Assembly: GCF_020524085.2 (NCBI RefSeq)
Contig: NZ_CP129016.1
Span: 5,001 to 69,000 of the forward strand
Reading direction: 5' to 3'
Length of the DNA: 64,000 nucleotides
Origin: Halobacillus litoralis
GTDB taxonomy: Bacteria; Bacillota; Bacilli; Bacillales; Halobacillaceae
The notes under the pieces are model-generated. The model was not told where the DNA came from, did not search any database, and worked only from the letters and a program-made list of their open reading frames with translations. A program made the position numbers and the translations under genes. Positions 18,328 through 27,001 of the stretch are shown one piece after another. Position 1 is the stretch's first letter. Every line of letters begins with the position of its first letter.

Positions 18328-18663
18328 CTAAGCTACTTTTTGCCCTAACATAGAAATGGGTAGAGCTTCTTCTTCATCGCTTGCTTTCTCACCTTGTTTA
18401 GTTTTCCTGTATCCCCAGGCAAACACACCGTTCATATATTCAATATAAAACAAATGCTCGGGATCACTTTCAACTTCGTATGTTTCCCCCGCCTTAAAAT
18501 CACCTGGATTCATCATGTAGGATCTAGCCATAATGATCTTTCGTTCATGAACAGCAAATTCATTTACCATTCCTAATTGTTCCGCCTTTTGAGCTTTTTC
18601 CGTCAACTCCGCAATCTCAGAACGTAACTCTTCTTGTGTATATTCACTATATCTTTTTTCCAT
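18328..18663 (-). CDS. yfhH: YfhH-like protein (DUF1811)
   Basis: A 111-residue acidic protein from the ATG at 18663, which has GAGGAGG upstream; the longer frame to 18735 has no ribosome site. N-terminal helical part (YTQEELRSEIAELTEKA) and a C-terminal beta barrel (DFKAGETYEVESDPEHLFYIEYMNG) match the YfhH family, which has a solved SH3-like structure. Function unknown. Divergent from a short-chain dehydrogenase. Confidence 0.85.
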   Translation of the reverse strand: MEKRYSEYTQEELRSEIAELTEKAQKAEQLGMVNEFAVHERKIIMARSYMMNPGDFKAGETYEVESDPEHLFYIEYMNGVFAWGYRKTKQGEKASDEEEALPISMLGQKVA

Positions 18664-18753
18664 ATTGTAACCTCCTCTATTCGAGCTCTCTTTACATTCT
18701 AGCAGGGTTTGTTCACAATGAATATAAAGCAACACAGATAAGGAGAGATGAGG

Positions 18754-19413
18754 ATGAAGAATGTTTGGATTACTGGAGCCGGAACAGGCTTAGGACGTGC
18801 TCTTGCTCGGATTTACGCGAAAAACGGTTATAAGGTCTTCCTTTCCGGAAGAACGGCGGAGCACCTACAGATTACTCAAAACGAGATCACAAACGAAGGT
18901 GGAAAAGCAGAGGTTATTATTTGCGATGTGACGGAGCCATCATCAATCAGAGAAGCTGTTAAACAGATCGATTCCTTACATGTACTGATCAACAACGCTG
19001 GGGTCGGTCATTTCGGAGAGCTTTCCTCCTATACCGAAGACAATATAGATCAACTTCTCAACACAAACGTCAAAGGGACGGTTCTGACCACTCAGCTTGC
19101 CGTTCCTATGTTAGAAACGACAGAAGGTCGTGTATTGAACATCATCTCAACCGCTGGTCTACGTGGGAAGAAGAACGAAAGCATATACTGTGCAAGTAAG
19201 TTTGCAGTACGCGGATTTACCGAGAGTCTGCACAAAGAATGGGAGGACTCCCCATTGACCGCGACCGCCGTGTATATGGGCGGGATGAACACCCCATTCT
19301 GGAGCGAAACGGACCATGTGGGAAACCCAGAAAGACTAAAAGGTCCAGAAGTTGTAGCTGAGCAGATCTTTGCAGAGGATGACGGTAGAAACGAGATCTT
19401 CATCGATCGCTAA
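18754..19413 (+). CDS. SDR family NAD(P)-dependent oxidoreductase
   Basis: A 219-residue classical short-chain dehydrogenase. Cofactor motif TGAGTGLGRALA, NNAG in LINNAGVGHFG, the catalytic Ser in NIISTAGLRG, and YxxxK in YCASKFAVRG are all present. The Arg in LSGRTAEHL suggests NADP preference. The substrate cannot be told. Start chosen at 18754, eight bases after AAGGAG; an ATG two codons earlier is too close. Single gene with its own terminator. Confidence 0.9.
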   Translation: MKNVWITGAGTGLGRALARIYAKNGYKVFLSGRTAEHLQITQNEITNEGGKAEVIICDVTEPSSIREAVKQIDSLHVLINNAGVGHFGELSSYTEDNIDQLLNTNVKGTVLTTQLAVPMLETTEGRVLNIISTAGLRGKKNESIYCASKFAVRGFTESLHKEWEDSPLTATAVYMGGMNTPFWSETDHVGNPERLKGPEVVAEQIFAEDDGRNEIFIDR

Positions 19414-19445
19414 TTGTAGTAAGGATAAACTTGAATTCATATAAG

Positions 19446-19483
19446 TATCGTGCGGTTGTTTCGCACGGTACTCTTTTTATTGG
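19446..19483 (+). terminator. terminator of the SDR gene
   Basis: Arms TATCGTGCG and CGCACGGTA around GTTGTTT, followed by CTCTTTTTA. Confidence 0.75.
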
Positions 19484-19523
19484 TGCAAATTCGCATGCTC
19501 TTTAGTGCGACTCGTTTATTCAC

Positions 19524-19561
19524 ACAAAAAGGGCTTGCCTCAACGGCAAGCCCTTTTTTAT
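19524..19561 (-). terminator. terminator of ptsH (bidirectional)
   Basis: Arms GGGCTTGCC and GGCAAGCCC around TCAAC, with A runs on one side and T runs on the other. It ends the ptsG-ptsH unit 12 bp after the ptsH stop, so no ptsI follows here. Confidence 0.88.
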
Positions 19562-19572
19562 GCTCGAAGAAA

Positions 19573-19839
19573 TTACTCTCCAAGACCTTCTTCTTTTGCT
19601 TTAGCTACTACAGCTTCTACTGCTTCCGCTTCGTCAGAACCTTCTGCTTTGAACGTCACTTCTGCACCGTTTGGAATTCCAAGGGACATTACTCCCATGA
19701 TGGACTTCATGTTAACAGATTTACCTTTGTACTCGATGTTTACATCGGATTGGTATTTTCCTGCTACTTGTACAAGTGCTGTAGCTGGACGTGCGTGTAC
19801 ACCGTCGGCTGCTGTAATTTTCATTGTTTGTTCTGCCAT
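19573..19839 (-). CDS. ptsH: phosphocarrier protein HPr
   Basis: The 88-residue energy-coupling protein of the PEP:sugar phosphotransferase system. The active His lies in [12 protein letters not shown] (residue ~16) and the regulatory Ser phosphorylated by HPr kinase in [14 protein letters not shown] (about residue 47). It therefore can act as CcpA co-repressor. It lies 15 bp after ptsG with a good ribosome site. In Bacillus subtilis ptsI follows; here a terminator and an unrelated gene follow, so enzyme I must be elsewhere. Confidence 0.97.
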   Translation of the reverse strand: MAEQTMKITAADGVHARPATALVQVAGKYQSDVNIEYKGKSVNMKSIMGVMSLGIPNGAEVTFKAEGSDEAEAVEAVVAKAKEEGLGE

Positions 19840-19854
19840 GTTTAACTCTCCTCT

Positions 19855-21891
19855 TTATTCGGTAATTTCAATGATGTCTGGATCATTGTGATTGACTTGA
19901 CCTGATGCCTTAATATTTACAGACTGACCTTCTTGAAGGTTCGTAAAGACAATTGGCGTTACGATGGATGGAGCATTTTCTTTCACGTAATCCAGATCCA
20001 CTTCCATCAATGCCTGACCTTGCTTCACTTCGTCTCCCTCAGAGATCTTCGCTGTAAATCCTTCCCCTTTCAATCCGACCGTATCAATTCCGATGTGGAT
20101 CAGGATTTCCATGCCGTTCTCAGCTTCAAGGCCAATGGCATGTTTTGTAGGGAATACATTTAAGACTTTACCATTAATCGGTGAAACAATATTACCATCT
20201 TCCGGCTCAATTGCAAAGCCATCGCCCATCATCTTACCGGAGAATACTTGATCCGGAACTTCAGTGATTGGCATGATCTTTCCTTTGATCGGACTTACGA
20301 ATTCCAGTTCACCTTCAGTGACCGGTGCTTCTGCAGCTTTTTCAGCGTTCTTCATTTCAGATGCATCTTCTCTTGATCTAGGTGTTTTACCATCCATGAT
20401 GTCTTGCATTTGGCCACGCAAGGTATCAGATACAGGTCCGAAAATGGCCTGAATGTTGTTCCCGACTTCCATTACACCGGAAGCGCCAAGTTTTTTCAAT
20501 CGATTTTTGTTCACATCGTTTTTATCATTAACGGAAACACGTAGTCGTGTGATACATGCATCCAAGTGGTCGATGTTCTTTTGTCCACCCATTGCTTCAA
20601 GAATTTCAAATGGAAGATCTCCGACTTCGCCGTCTTCTTCTGCATCTTCTGCTTCATCTTCACGTCCAGGTGTTGCCAAGTTGAACTTGAGGATCGCCCA
20701 ACGGAATCCGAAGTAATAGACCACAGAGAATACGAGACCAACGATGATGACCCACCACCAGTCGGTACGGTTAGGAAGAACTCCGAATAGAATGAAGTCA
20801 ATCAGACCACCAGAGAATGTCTGTCCAATTTTAACTCCAAGAATCTCCATAATCATAAAGGAGAAACCAGCAAATACAGCATGAATCGCGAACAATAGTG
20901 GCGCAACGAATAGGAAAGAGAACTCAATTGGTTCTGTGATCCCTGTCAAGAAAGATGTCAAGGCTGCAGAAGCCATGATTCCTCCGACCACTTTTTTACG
21001 TTCAGGTTTTGCTGTGTGATAAATCGCAAGGGCAGCAGCTGGAAGACCGAACATCATGAATGGGAATTTACCAACCATAAATGTTCCTGCAGTGAATTCA
21101 ACTCCGTCTCTCAACTGTTCGAAGAAAATCGTCTGGTCACCACGGATCACCTCACCAGCAGCATTGGTGTAAGAACCAAATTCAAACCAGAATGGTGAAT
21201 AGAAAATGTGGTGCAGTCCAAACGGAATCAAGGAACGCTCAATTAAACCGAAGAAGAAAGCGGAAATGGTTTGATTTCCTTCCAACATCAAGTGAGAAAG
21301 AGCATTCAATCCTGTTTGAGCAAATGGCCAAACCCAAAGCATGATGATCCCTAAGAAAAGGGATGTAAAAGCAGTGATAATTGGCACGAAACGCTTCCCG
21401 GCAAAGAACCCGAGAAATTGCGGTAATTCGATATTGAAGAACCGGTTATACAGCGAAGCTGCCAAAATACCGACAATAATACCACCAAACACTCCTGTTT
21501 GAAGCGTCGGTATACCGAGTACTTCCGCATAGGCAGGATCTGAGGTCATGTCGGCGTCAACATTTCCAAGTACCCCCATAACCACGTTCATAATCAAATA
21601 ACCAATAATGGCAGCAAGACCTGCTACCCCGTCTCCTTTCGCTAATCCGATGGCAACACCGACAGCGAAGAGCAACGGTAAATTCGCAAAGACAATTCCC
21701 CCGGCTTCAGCCATTACTTGCAGCAGTGTCTGAACCCAAGGTGTTCCGAAGAATGGCACTTTATCAACAAAGTTGTCTTGAGCAAAGCTTGTACCAAAAG
21801 CTAGAAGAATACCAGCCGCAGGCAAAAGTGCGACGGGAGTCATCAAGGCTTTACCGACTTTTTGCAATGTGCCGAAAGCATTCTTGAACAT
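19855..21891 (-). CDS. ptsG: PTS glucose transporter EIICBA (PtsG)
   Basis: Glucose-specific transporter and phosphorylating enzyme. 678 residues from the ATG at 21891, which has AGGAGG upstream; an upstream extension to 21975 is in the leader. EIIC membrane domain ~1-400 ([26 protein letters not shown]; glucose-type [15 protein letters not shown]), EIIB ~425-505 with the phosphorylated Cys in [12 protein letters not shown], and EIIA ~535-660 with active His in [13 protein letters not shown]. Controlled by GlcT antitermination at the leader terminator, with a cre-like site near the start. Confidence 0.97.
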   Translation of the reverse strand: MFKNAFGTLQKVGKALMTPVALLPAAGILLAFGTSFAQDNFVDKVPFFGTPWVQTLLQVMAEAGGIVFANLPLLFAVGVAIGLAKGDGVAGLAAIIGYLIMNVVMGVLGNVDADMTSDPAYAEVLGIPTLQTGVFGGIIVGILAASLYNRFFNIELPQFLGFFAGKRFVPIITAFTSLFLGIIMLWVWPFAQTGLNALSHLMLEGNQTISAFFFGLIERSLIPFGLHHIFYSPFWFEFGSYTNAAGEVIRGDQTIFFEQLRDGVEFTAGTFMVGKFPFMMFGLPAAALAIYHTAKPERKKVVGGIMASAALTSFLTGITEPIEFSFLFVAPLLFAIHAVFAGFSFMIMEILGVKIGQTFSGGLIDFILFGVLPNRTDWWWVIIVGLVFSVVYYFGFRWAILKFNLATPGREDEAEDAEEDGEVGDLPFEILEAMGGQKNIDHLDACITRLRVSVNDKNDVNKNRLKKLGASGVMEVGNNIQAIFGPVSDTLRGQMQDIMDGKTPRSREDASEMKNAEKAAEAPVTEGELEFVSPIKGKIMPITEVPDQVFSGKMMGDGFAIEPEDGNIVSPINGKVLNVFPTKHAIGLEAENGMEILIHIGIDTVGLKGEGFTAKISEGDEVKQGQALMEVDLDYVKENAPSIVTPIVFTNLQEGQSVNIKASGQVNHNDPDIIEITE

Positions 21892-21957
21892 TATGTTTTC
21901 CTCCTTTTTATTTTGTGACGCTAGCCTCTGGCCCCATAAAATCCATTTGTCAGAAAA

Positions 21958-21971
21958 ATAAAACGTTTTCA
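21958..21971 (-). promoter_or_regulatory. cre-like site in the ptsG leader
   Basis: Minus strand TGAAAACGTTTTAT matches the cre consensus TGWAANCGNTNWCA in 12 of 14 positions. It lies ~70 bp upstream of ptsG and downstream of the leader terminator, so it would act as a roadblock. Weak evidence. Confidence 0.35.
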
Positions 21972-22025
21972 ACAAAAAGGGAACGATAAGCGTCCATTTG
22001 AGGACGCCGAGTATGGATAATAGCT

Positions 22026-22140
22026 GATCCTGCGATTTTCAGCAGGACAATAAAAAAGCATGAGCACAAGAGGTGAGTAGGTTCCATAAGGATAGTCCTA
22101 CCCCTATGATAACCACTTCACCTTCATGTACTCATGCCTG
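22026..22140 (-). promoter_or_regulatory. GlcT-type antitermination leader of ptsG-ptsH
   Basis: Between glcT and ptsG the minus strand folds into a long terminator with arms GCATGAGTACATGAAGGTGA and TCACCTCTTGTGCTCATGC (imperfect), then TTTTTTA. Nested in it is GTAGG...CCTAC (22078-22102), a possible RAT hairpin exclusive with the terminator. A further hairpin (TCCTGC/GCAGGA) follows at 22028-22047. This arrangement next to glcT is that of Bacillus subtilis ptsGHI, where GlcT binds the RAT when glucose is transported. Confidence 0.75.
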
Positions 22141-22163
22141 ATCGTGTCAGTAACACGTACGTT

Positions 22164-23006
22164 TTAGGTTTTATGGGTTAAACGCTGCAAATGGATCGTC
22201 AAATAAATCGCTTCCGACTCATCTACAGGCTTATTCAGTTGCCGTTGCATCACTTTTATCAGTTTCCATGCTAAATTATAGCACACTGGATATTCTTCTT
22301 TCAACATGTTTGCTAAACGAATTTCATCTCCCACGTGCTCCTCTTGATAAACACGGTCGATGGCTCTGTGCAAATGCTGGACAAGTCTATGGTAATCCAC
22401 ACTCTTTTTATCAATTTGAACGTCCATCGTATCCTCCACAAGCTGAACGAGATGTGTGATGAGCTGGTTGTGGCGGTTGAGCTCTCTTAACGTCTTGTCC
22501 GTTACCGCACTGTGGATATGGAGAGCGATGAATCCTACTTCCCCTTCTGGAAACTGGATGCCCATTTTATCGTAGATCATCGTCACGACTTCCATCGCAA
22601 TTTGATATTCCTTCGGATAAAGGGATTCAATTTCAAGTAAGAATGGATTGGAGAACTGAAGATCCTTTTTTGCTCGATTGATAGCGAATGCAAGGTGATC
22701 CGTCAGCGCAACGTGAATATGCTGATTGAGCTCTTGTCCCATCCGCGATTCGACGTGATGGAGGATATCACTCATGAAGTCAATCAAATTCTCGTCGATG
22801 TATGGCAATAAACTTACATATTGCTCTTTTTCCTGTTCATTACTCAGCAAAAATGTCTTGTCGGCTTTTTCAGAAGAAATTTCGTCTCCCTTCTTCCGGT
22901 TAAAACCGATTCCTTTCCCAATTAATACCACTTCTTCATAAGTTGGGTGGGAAGCAATGACTACATTATTATTGAGCACTTTTTTTATCTTTATCTGCTT
23001 TTCCAT
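22164..23006 (-). CDS. glcT: transcription antiterminator GlcT (BglG/LicT family)
   Basis: RNA-binding antiterminator for ptsG. 280 residues from the ATG at 23006 (GGGGG upstream). N-terminal CAT RNA-binding domain ~1-55 (KIKKVLNNNVVIA, IGKGIGFNRKKGD), PRD1 ~65-170 with His in DHLAFAINR, PRD2 ~180-280 with HLHRAIDRV and IYLTIHLQRL. Phosphorylation of PRD histidines by HPr/EIIGlc normally sets activity. The place directly upstream of the ptsG leader identifies the target. A cre-like site overlaps the region upstream of its start. Confidence 0.94.
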   Translation of the reverse strand: MEKQIKIKKVLNNNVVIASHPTYEEVVLIGKGIGFNRKKGDEISSEKADKTFLLSNEQEKEQYVSLLPYIDENLIDFMSDILHHVESRMGQELNQHIHVALTDHLAFAINRAKKDLQFSNPFLLEIESLYPKEYQIAMEVVTMIYDKMGIQFPEGEVGFIALHIHSAVTDKTLRELNRHNQLITHLVQLVEDTMDVQIDKKSVDYHRLVQHLHRAIDRVYQEEHVGDEIRLANMLKEEYPVCYNLAWKLIKVMQRQLNKPVDESEAIYLTIHLQRLTHKT

Positions 23007-23030
23007 AATGGTCCCCCACTTAAATAACAC

Positions 23031-23044
23031 TAAAAGCGTTTTCA
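23031..23044 (-). promoter_or_regulatory. cre-like site upstream of glcT
   Basis: Minus strand TGAAAACGCTTTTA matches TGWAANCGNTNWCA in 13 of 14 positions, 25 bp upstream of the glcT start. A CcpA site here would place the antiterminator under catabolite control. Confidence 0.5.
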
Positions 23045-23119
23045 ATCATCTCATAACTTCTATCCTATATTTGATTTGTTTTTTTTACAAGTGGAAGGCT
23101 AAGGAATAAGCTTTCCTCT

Positions 23120-23149
23120 TTGTCTGAAAGCGATTACGTCGTGTACAAT
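23120..23149 (+). promoter_or_regulatory. promoter with embedded cre-like site for the HAD gene
   Basis: TTGTCT (23120-23125), 18-bp spacer, TACAAT (23144-23149). TGAAAGCGATTACG (23125-23138) sits in the spacer and matches the cre consensus in 13 of 14 positions, so CcpA could block this promoter directly. Confidence 0.5.
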
Positions 23150-23195
23150 CATTTAGGTGCTGGGAAAACGCCCTGCACGGAGAGGAGATGAATCA

Positions 23196-24014
23196 ATGAT
23201 TAAACTATTTGTCACAGACCTTGACGGTACCCTTCTTGGAGAAGATCATTATATTAAAAACGAAGATATTGATGCATTGAAGCGAATGGTGGAAGAGGGT
23301 CCACCTCTTGCGGTGGCCTCCGGCCGTATGGACCATGAGATTATCGAGGTTCTAAAGCGCGTAGGTGTAAACGGTCACCGCGTCAGTCAAAATGGAGCGT
23401 TTGTGTTCAACGATGAAGATACACAAATCCACGCCAAAACGTTTGAATCCGAACTAGCCCAACGAATCATTCAGACGATCGACCAAGAACCAATGATAAA
23501 AACAGTATCTACAGCAGATGAAACGTTCACGAAAGAATCGAACGCTTTCGTGGATATGATTTCTGAACAGATGTTTCACGACATCATCGTCAAACCTGAA
23601 TTGAATGAACAGGTCGGACAAACGATTATCCCTTCAAAAATTGCCTTGCACGGGAAAGAAGCCGATGTCATGAAAGCTGCCGAAAGAATTAAAGAAATGT
23701 TCGGAGAGGAAATTGACAGCTTCATTTCTCATGAAACATGTGTCGATATGATGCCTAAATCGATCAACAAACAAAGCGGACTCAGGCAGTTAATTGAAGG
23801 CCTCAGCATTCAACCTGATGAAATCGCATGTGTTGGAGATTCTTTTAATGACGTGAGCATGTTTGAAATGACTCCTCACAGCTATGCGATGTCTACTGCT
23901 CATGATCAGGTGAAGGAAAAAGCAAGTGCGGTTGTCGATCATGTACATGAGGCGATTGAGGACTTGGAAAAAAAAGGGCTTTTGAGCAAAAAAGAACAAG
24001 CGGCTGACGTTTAA
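23196..24014 (+). CDS. Cof-type HAD-IIB family hydrolase
   Basis: A cytosolic phosphatase of 272 residues. Motif I DLDGTLL (nucleophile Asp in VTDLDGTLLGED), motif II Ser in VASGRMDHE, motif III Lys in PKSINKQSGL, and motif IV GDSFNDVSMFE are all present, with the IIB cap domain between. Family members act on sugar phosphates or flavin/PLP precursors; which one is not visible. I start at the ATG at 23196, which has AGGAGA upstream, rather than an upstream GTG. A cre-like site overlaps its promoter, and the gene is beside the glucose PTS genes. Confidence 0.9.
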   Translation: MIKLFVTDLDGTLLGEDHYIKNEDIDALKRMVEEGPPLAVASGRMDHEIIEVLKRVGVNGHRVSQNGAFVFNDEDTQIHAKTFESELAQRIIQTIDQEPMIKTVSTADETFTKESNAFVDMISEQMFHDIIVKPELNEQVGQTIIPSKIALHGKEADVMKAAERIKEMFGEEIDSFISHETCVDMMPKSINKQSGLRQLIEGLSIQPDEIACVGDSFNDVSMFEMTPHSYAMSTAHDQVKEKASAVVDHVHEAIEDLEKKGLLSKKEQAADV

Positions 24015-24036
24015 GTCAGGCGGCTTGTTCTTTTTT
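23994..24036 (+). terminator. terminator overlapping the end of the HAD gene
   Basis: Arms GAACAAGCGGCTGAC and GTCAGGCGGCTTGTTC around GTTTAA, then TTTTTTATT. The left arm encodes the last residues of the HAD protein; the stem separates it from the convergent recX. Confidence 0.82.
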
Positions 24037-24847
24037 ATTCCTTTATATTTTCGTCAATAAAACGATCAATTAGATCAAATGTGAAACCTTTCCTATAAAG
24101 GCCAGACTTAACTTTCTGCTTCAACTCATATCCTTCAACTTTGGACTGAAATTTGCGAAGCAGTTTTTCCCCCTGATAAACGACCGCTTCCCATTCTGCG
24201 TCCTCATCTTCATCTTCCGGTAAGTTAGCAATCACTTCCTGGATAACGTCTCCCTGGAATCCTTTTTGCATCAGCGTCTGCTGTACGTTTTGAACTTGTT
24301 GACGGTAAGATTTTCGCCCATCATTCCTCAGTTTCTTTTCAGCAAATTTCATCGCTTTTTCAAATTGCTTATCAAAAGAATAATGAGTGATAGCTTCATC
24401 CGCTTTAACTGCAGACACCCCTTTATCCAATAATTCTTTTTTCAATAAAAGCGGCCCTTTGCTCGAAGTCATGATTCGTGTCCTCACAAGGGAATTCGCG
24501 AACTCCTGGTCATTCAATAACCGTTCCTTGTTTAACCGTGAAATGATCTCTTCAATGTGCTCAGAATCGGTCTCTTTGTCTTTTAAATAATCCCGGATCT
24601 CTTTTTCTGAGCGCATACGATAGCTTAAATAATTGATCGCAAGGGTATAGGATTTGTGAAGCGTATCGGTCTGAATCAGCGCGTTAATCAGTGCCTCGTC
24701 CAGTTCCATGTTTTTCTGAAGACGATATTTCACAAGGACTTCTTCATCGACACTGAATCCGTACTCTTCCCCATTTCCTTTATCCAGGAAGATATTGTAT
24801 CGACTTTTATGTTTTTTTTGTGTCGTAATTTTCGTAAGTTTAGCCAT
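24035..24847 (-). CDS. recX: RecX, RecA regulatory protein
   Basis: Modulates RecA filament formation. 270 residues from the ATG at 24847 (GAGGTGAAG upstream). Three-helix RecX repeats can be seen: AINYLSYRMRSEKEIRDYLKDKE, LNDQEFANSLVRTR...SSKGPLLLKKELLDKG, and further YRQQVQNVQQTLMQKGF and GYELKQKVKSGLYRKGF. Longer than proteobacterial RecX, as is usual in Bacillus (YfhG). Divergent from yfhF, as in Bacillus subtilis. Confidence 0.92.
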   Translation of the reverse strand: MAKLTKITTQKKHKSRYNIFLDKGNGEEYGFSVDEEVLVKYRLQKNMELDEALINALIQTDTLHKSYTLAINYLSYRMRSEKEIRDYLKDKETDSEHIEEIISRLNKERLLNDQEFANSLVRTRIMTSSKGPLLLKKELLDKGVSAVKADEAITHYSFDKQFEKAMKFAEKKLRNDGRKSYRQQVQNVQQTLMQKGFQGDVIQEVIANLPEDEDEDAEWEAVVYQGEKLLRKFQSKVEGYELKQKVKSGLYRKGFTFDLIDRFIDENIKE

Positions 24848-24957
24848 CCGCTTCACCTCTTTGACCATATTTTATCATGGAATTCGACTGCCGTATCGTC
24901 AAAACGAACCAAATGGAGTAAACTATTGACACCCTCACGCAGATAGGAGGAATAAAC

Positions 24958-25863
24958 ATGAACATCGCCATTACAGGAGGTACTGGTTTTGTTGGTACTC
25001 AATTAAAAGAAAAGCTGGTACAAGAAGGGCATGACGTGTACATATTGACACGGAGTCCGAAGAAGTACAAAGACACGGATCAAGTGACTTATGTCGGTTG
25101 GTTGAAAGAAGAATTCCATCCAGAACAAGAACTCCCTATTCTTGATGCCATTGTAAACTTAGCAGGAGAATCATTGAATAGTGGACGTTGGACAGAGGAA
25201 AGAAAGCAATCGATTTTGGAAAGTCGAATCAAATCGACAGAAGGCGTATTGGATTTGATCGATGCACTTTCAGAAAAGCCAGAGGTGCTCGTTAACGCTT
25301 CTGCTGTAGGTTATTACGGCCAATCAAAGACCAAAACATTCACAGAAGAAACCACCGAACCCGGAAATGATTTTCTAGCAAATGTCGTGGAGGAATGGGA
25401 AGCCCGCGCTTCACAAGCAGCCGAAAAAGGAGTGCGAACGGTTTATGTCCGCTTCGGCATCATTTTAGGAGAAGAAGGCGCGCTCCCGAAAATGATCCTT
25501 CCCTATAAAATGATGATTGGTGGCAATTTAGGTTCAGGAGAACAATGGATGTCCTGGATCCATATCGATGATGTGGTCGGAATAGTTCATTTTGCAATCG
25601 AAAATAAAAATATTCACGGCCCTTTAAACGGGACAGCCCCCAATCCGAAAAGAAACAAAGATTTTGGGCAGACACTAGGAGAGGTGCTGAATCGCCCCCA
25701 TTGGATTACAGCTCCTTCCGTTGCTATGAAAGTAGCATTAGGAGATATGAGCACCCTTCTTTTAGATGGACAATGTGTCATTCCTAAAAAAACGACGGCT
25801 TCTGGGTACACCTTTCATTATCCGGATCTACAACCTGCCCTATCATCTATCTTAAATAAATAG
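24958..25863 (+). CDS. yfhF: TIGR01777-type NAD(P)-binding epimerase family protein (YfhF)
   Basis: 301 residues. An atypical short-chain dehydrogenase with N-terminal TGGTGFVGTQLKEKL, the segment ILDAIVNLAGESLNSGRWTEERK (typical of this family), NASAVGYYG, and a C-terminal DUF1731 part (HWITAPSVAMKVALGDM...LLDGQCVIPKK). Reaction unknown. Ribosome site AGGAGG. Synteny with recX supports the assignment. Confidence 0.9.
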   Translation: MNIAITGGTGFVGTQLKEKLVQEGHDVYILTRSPKKYKDTDQVTYVGWLKEEFHPEQELPILDAIVNLAGESLNSGRWTEERKQSILESRIKSTEGVLDLIDALSEKPEVLVNASAVGYYGQSKTKTFTEETTEPGNDFLANVVEEWEARASQAAEKGVRTVYVRFGIILGEEGALPKMILPYKMMIGGNLGSGEQWMSWIHIDDVVGIVHFAIENKNIHGPLNGTAPNPKRNKDFGQTLGEVLNRPHWITAPSVAMKVALGDMSTLLLDGQCVIPKKTTASGYTFHYPDLQPALSSILNK

Positions 25864-25907
25864 AAGATGTTAAATGTGGGTTTTACTTTTTCATATAACG
25901 GATATTC

Positions 25908-25947
25908 TACGTAATGATTCATCAGCCGTCTGCTGAATCATTACGTA
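25908..25947. repeat. 40-bp near-perfect palindrome between yfhF and an SDR gene
   Basis: Arms TACGTAATGATTCA and TGAATCATTACGTA with an inner CAG/CTG pair around a short loop. No T run follows, so it is not a typical terminator, though it could act as a weak one for yfhF. It may instead be an operator for the gene at 26031. Its origin is not clear. Confidence 0.6.
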
Positions 25948-26030
25948 TGAACATTTTATAGGGGCGATTACACATATGAGAATAGTAAGATCCCCCTGAA
26001 CAAGGTAACTAAATCTAAGGAGGACCTTTA

Positions 26031-26792
26031 ATGTCGTATACTGTGATTACGGGAGCAAGTTCTGGAATCGGTTATGAGTCAGCTTTGGCTTTTGCAAAAC
26101 GAGGAAAAAACCTTATCCTTACAGCCAGACGAGAGAAAAACCTTGAAGAGTTAAAATCGAAAGTCACTGAAATGAACGCAGAAATTGACGTGATCATCAT
26201 GACAGCAGACTTAGCTGAAAATGAGGAAGTATATAATTTTTATGAGCGAACAAAAGAGTATGAAGTTGAAACTTGGATCAACAATGCCGGTTTCGGAAAC
26301 TTCGATTTGATTTCACATCAAGAACTTCCAAAAATTGAAAAAATGCTTCGTTTGAATAATGAAGCATTGACGATCCTATCCTCCTTGTATGTGAGAGATT
26401 ATGCAGATCAAGAAGGAACACAATTGATAAATGTTTCTTCAGGTGGAGGATACACCATTGTCGGTGGTGCCGTTACCTATTGCGCCACGAAGTTTTTTGT
26501 GAGTGCTTTTACTGAAGGACTTGCTCAGGAGCTTCAAGCTCAAGGCAGCCCTATGCAAGCGAAAGTGCTGGCACCAGCGGCAACCGAAACGGAATTTGCA
26601 GAAAGGTCTATGGATGTCGATCAATTCAGCTATGAAGAAAACATTCCACAATTCCACACAGCCCAAGAGATGGCTCAATTCATGCTTGATCTTTATGATA
26701 GCGATAAGGTGGTAGGAATTGTTGACGGGGAAACCTATGAATTTCACTTGAAAGATCCCCTCTATCCTTACGTGAATAGAAACAGAAAATAA
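26031..26792 (+). CDS. SDR family NAD(P)-dependent oxidoreductase
   Basis: 253 residues. Cofactor motif TGASSGIGYESALAFAKRG with Arg in LTARREKNLEEL (NADP type), NNAG in WINNAGFGNFD, catalytic Ser in INVSSGGGYTIVG, YxxxK in YCATKFFVSAF. The closest type I recall is the YqjQ/DltE-like group. Ribosome site AGGAGG. Alone in its unit, after the palindrome. Confidence 0.9.
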   Translation: MSYTVITGASSGIGYESALAFAKRGKNLILTARREKNLEELKSKVTEMNAEIDVIIMTADLAENEEVYNFYERTKEYEVETWINNAGFGNFDLISHQELPKIEKMLRLNNEALTILSSLYVRDYADQEGTQLINVSSGGGYTIVGGAVTYCATKFFVSAFTEGLAQELQAQGSPMQAKVLAPAATETEFAERSMDVDQFSYEENIPQFHTAQEMAQFMLDLYDSDKVVGIVDGETYEFHLKDPLYPYVNRNRK

Positions 26793-26914
26793 AAACAGAT
26801 TGAAATCATGGATACACAGTCCGTCCTGATCAGTTTTTTATCCTAGGTCTTGTTAGACATGGAAACTCAAAATCGAGTCTTCACCTATCCATCCATCTTA
26901 AATAAGTAAAAGTT

Positions 26915-26946
26915 CAATGAGCAAAGCTTAGCTTTGCTCATTTTTG
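26915..26946 (+). terminator. terminator of the SDR gene at 26031
   Basis: Arms ATGAGCAAAGC and GCTTTGCTCAT around TTA, followed by TTTTG. Confidence 0.8.
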
Positions 26947-27001
26947 TTATCCAAAAGGCTTTTTTAAAGTATAATAATTGTATATTGAAGGGAAAGGCTG
27001 T

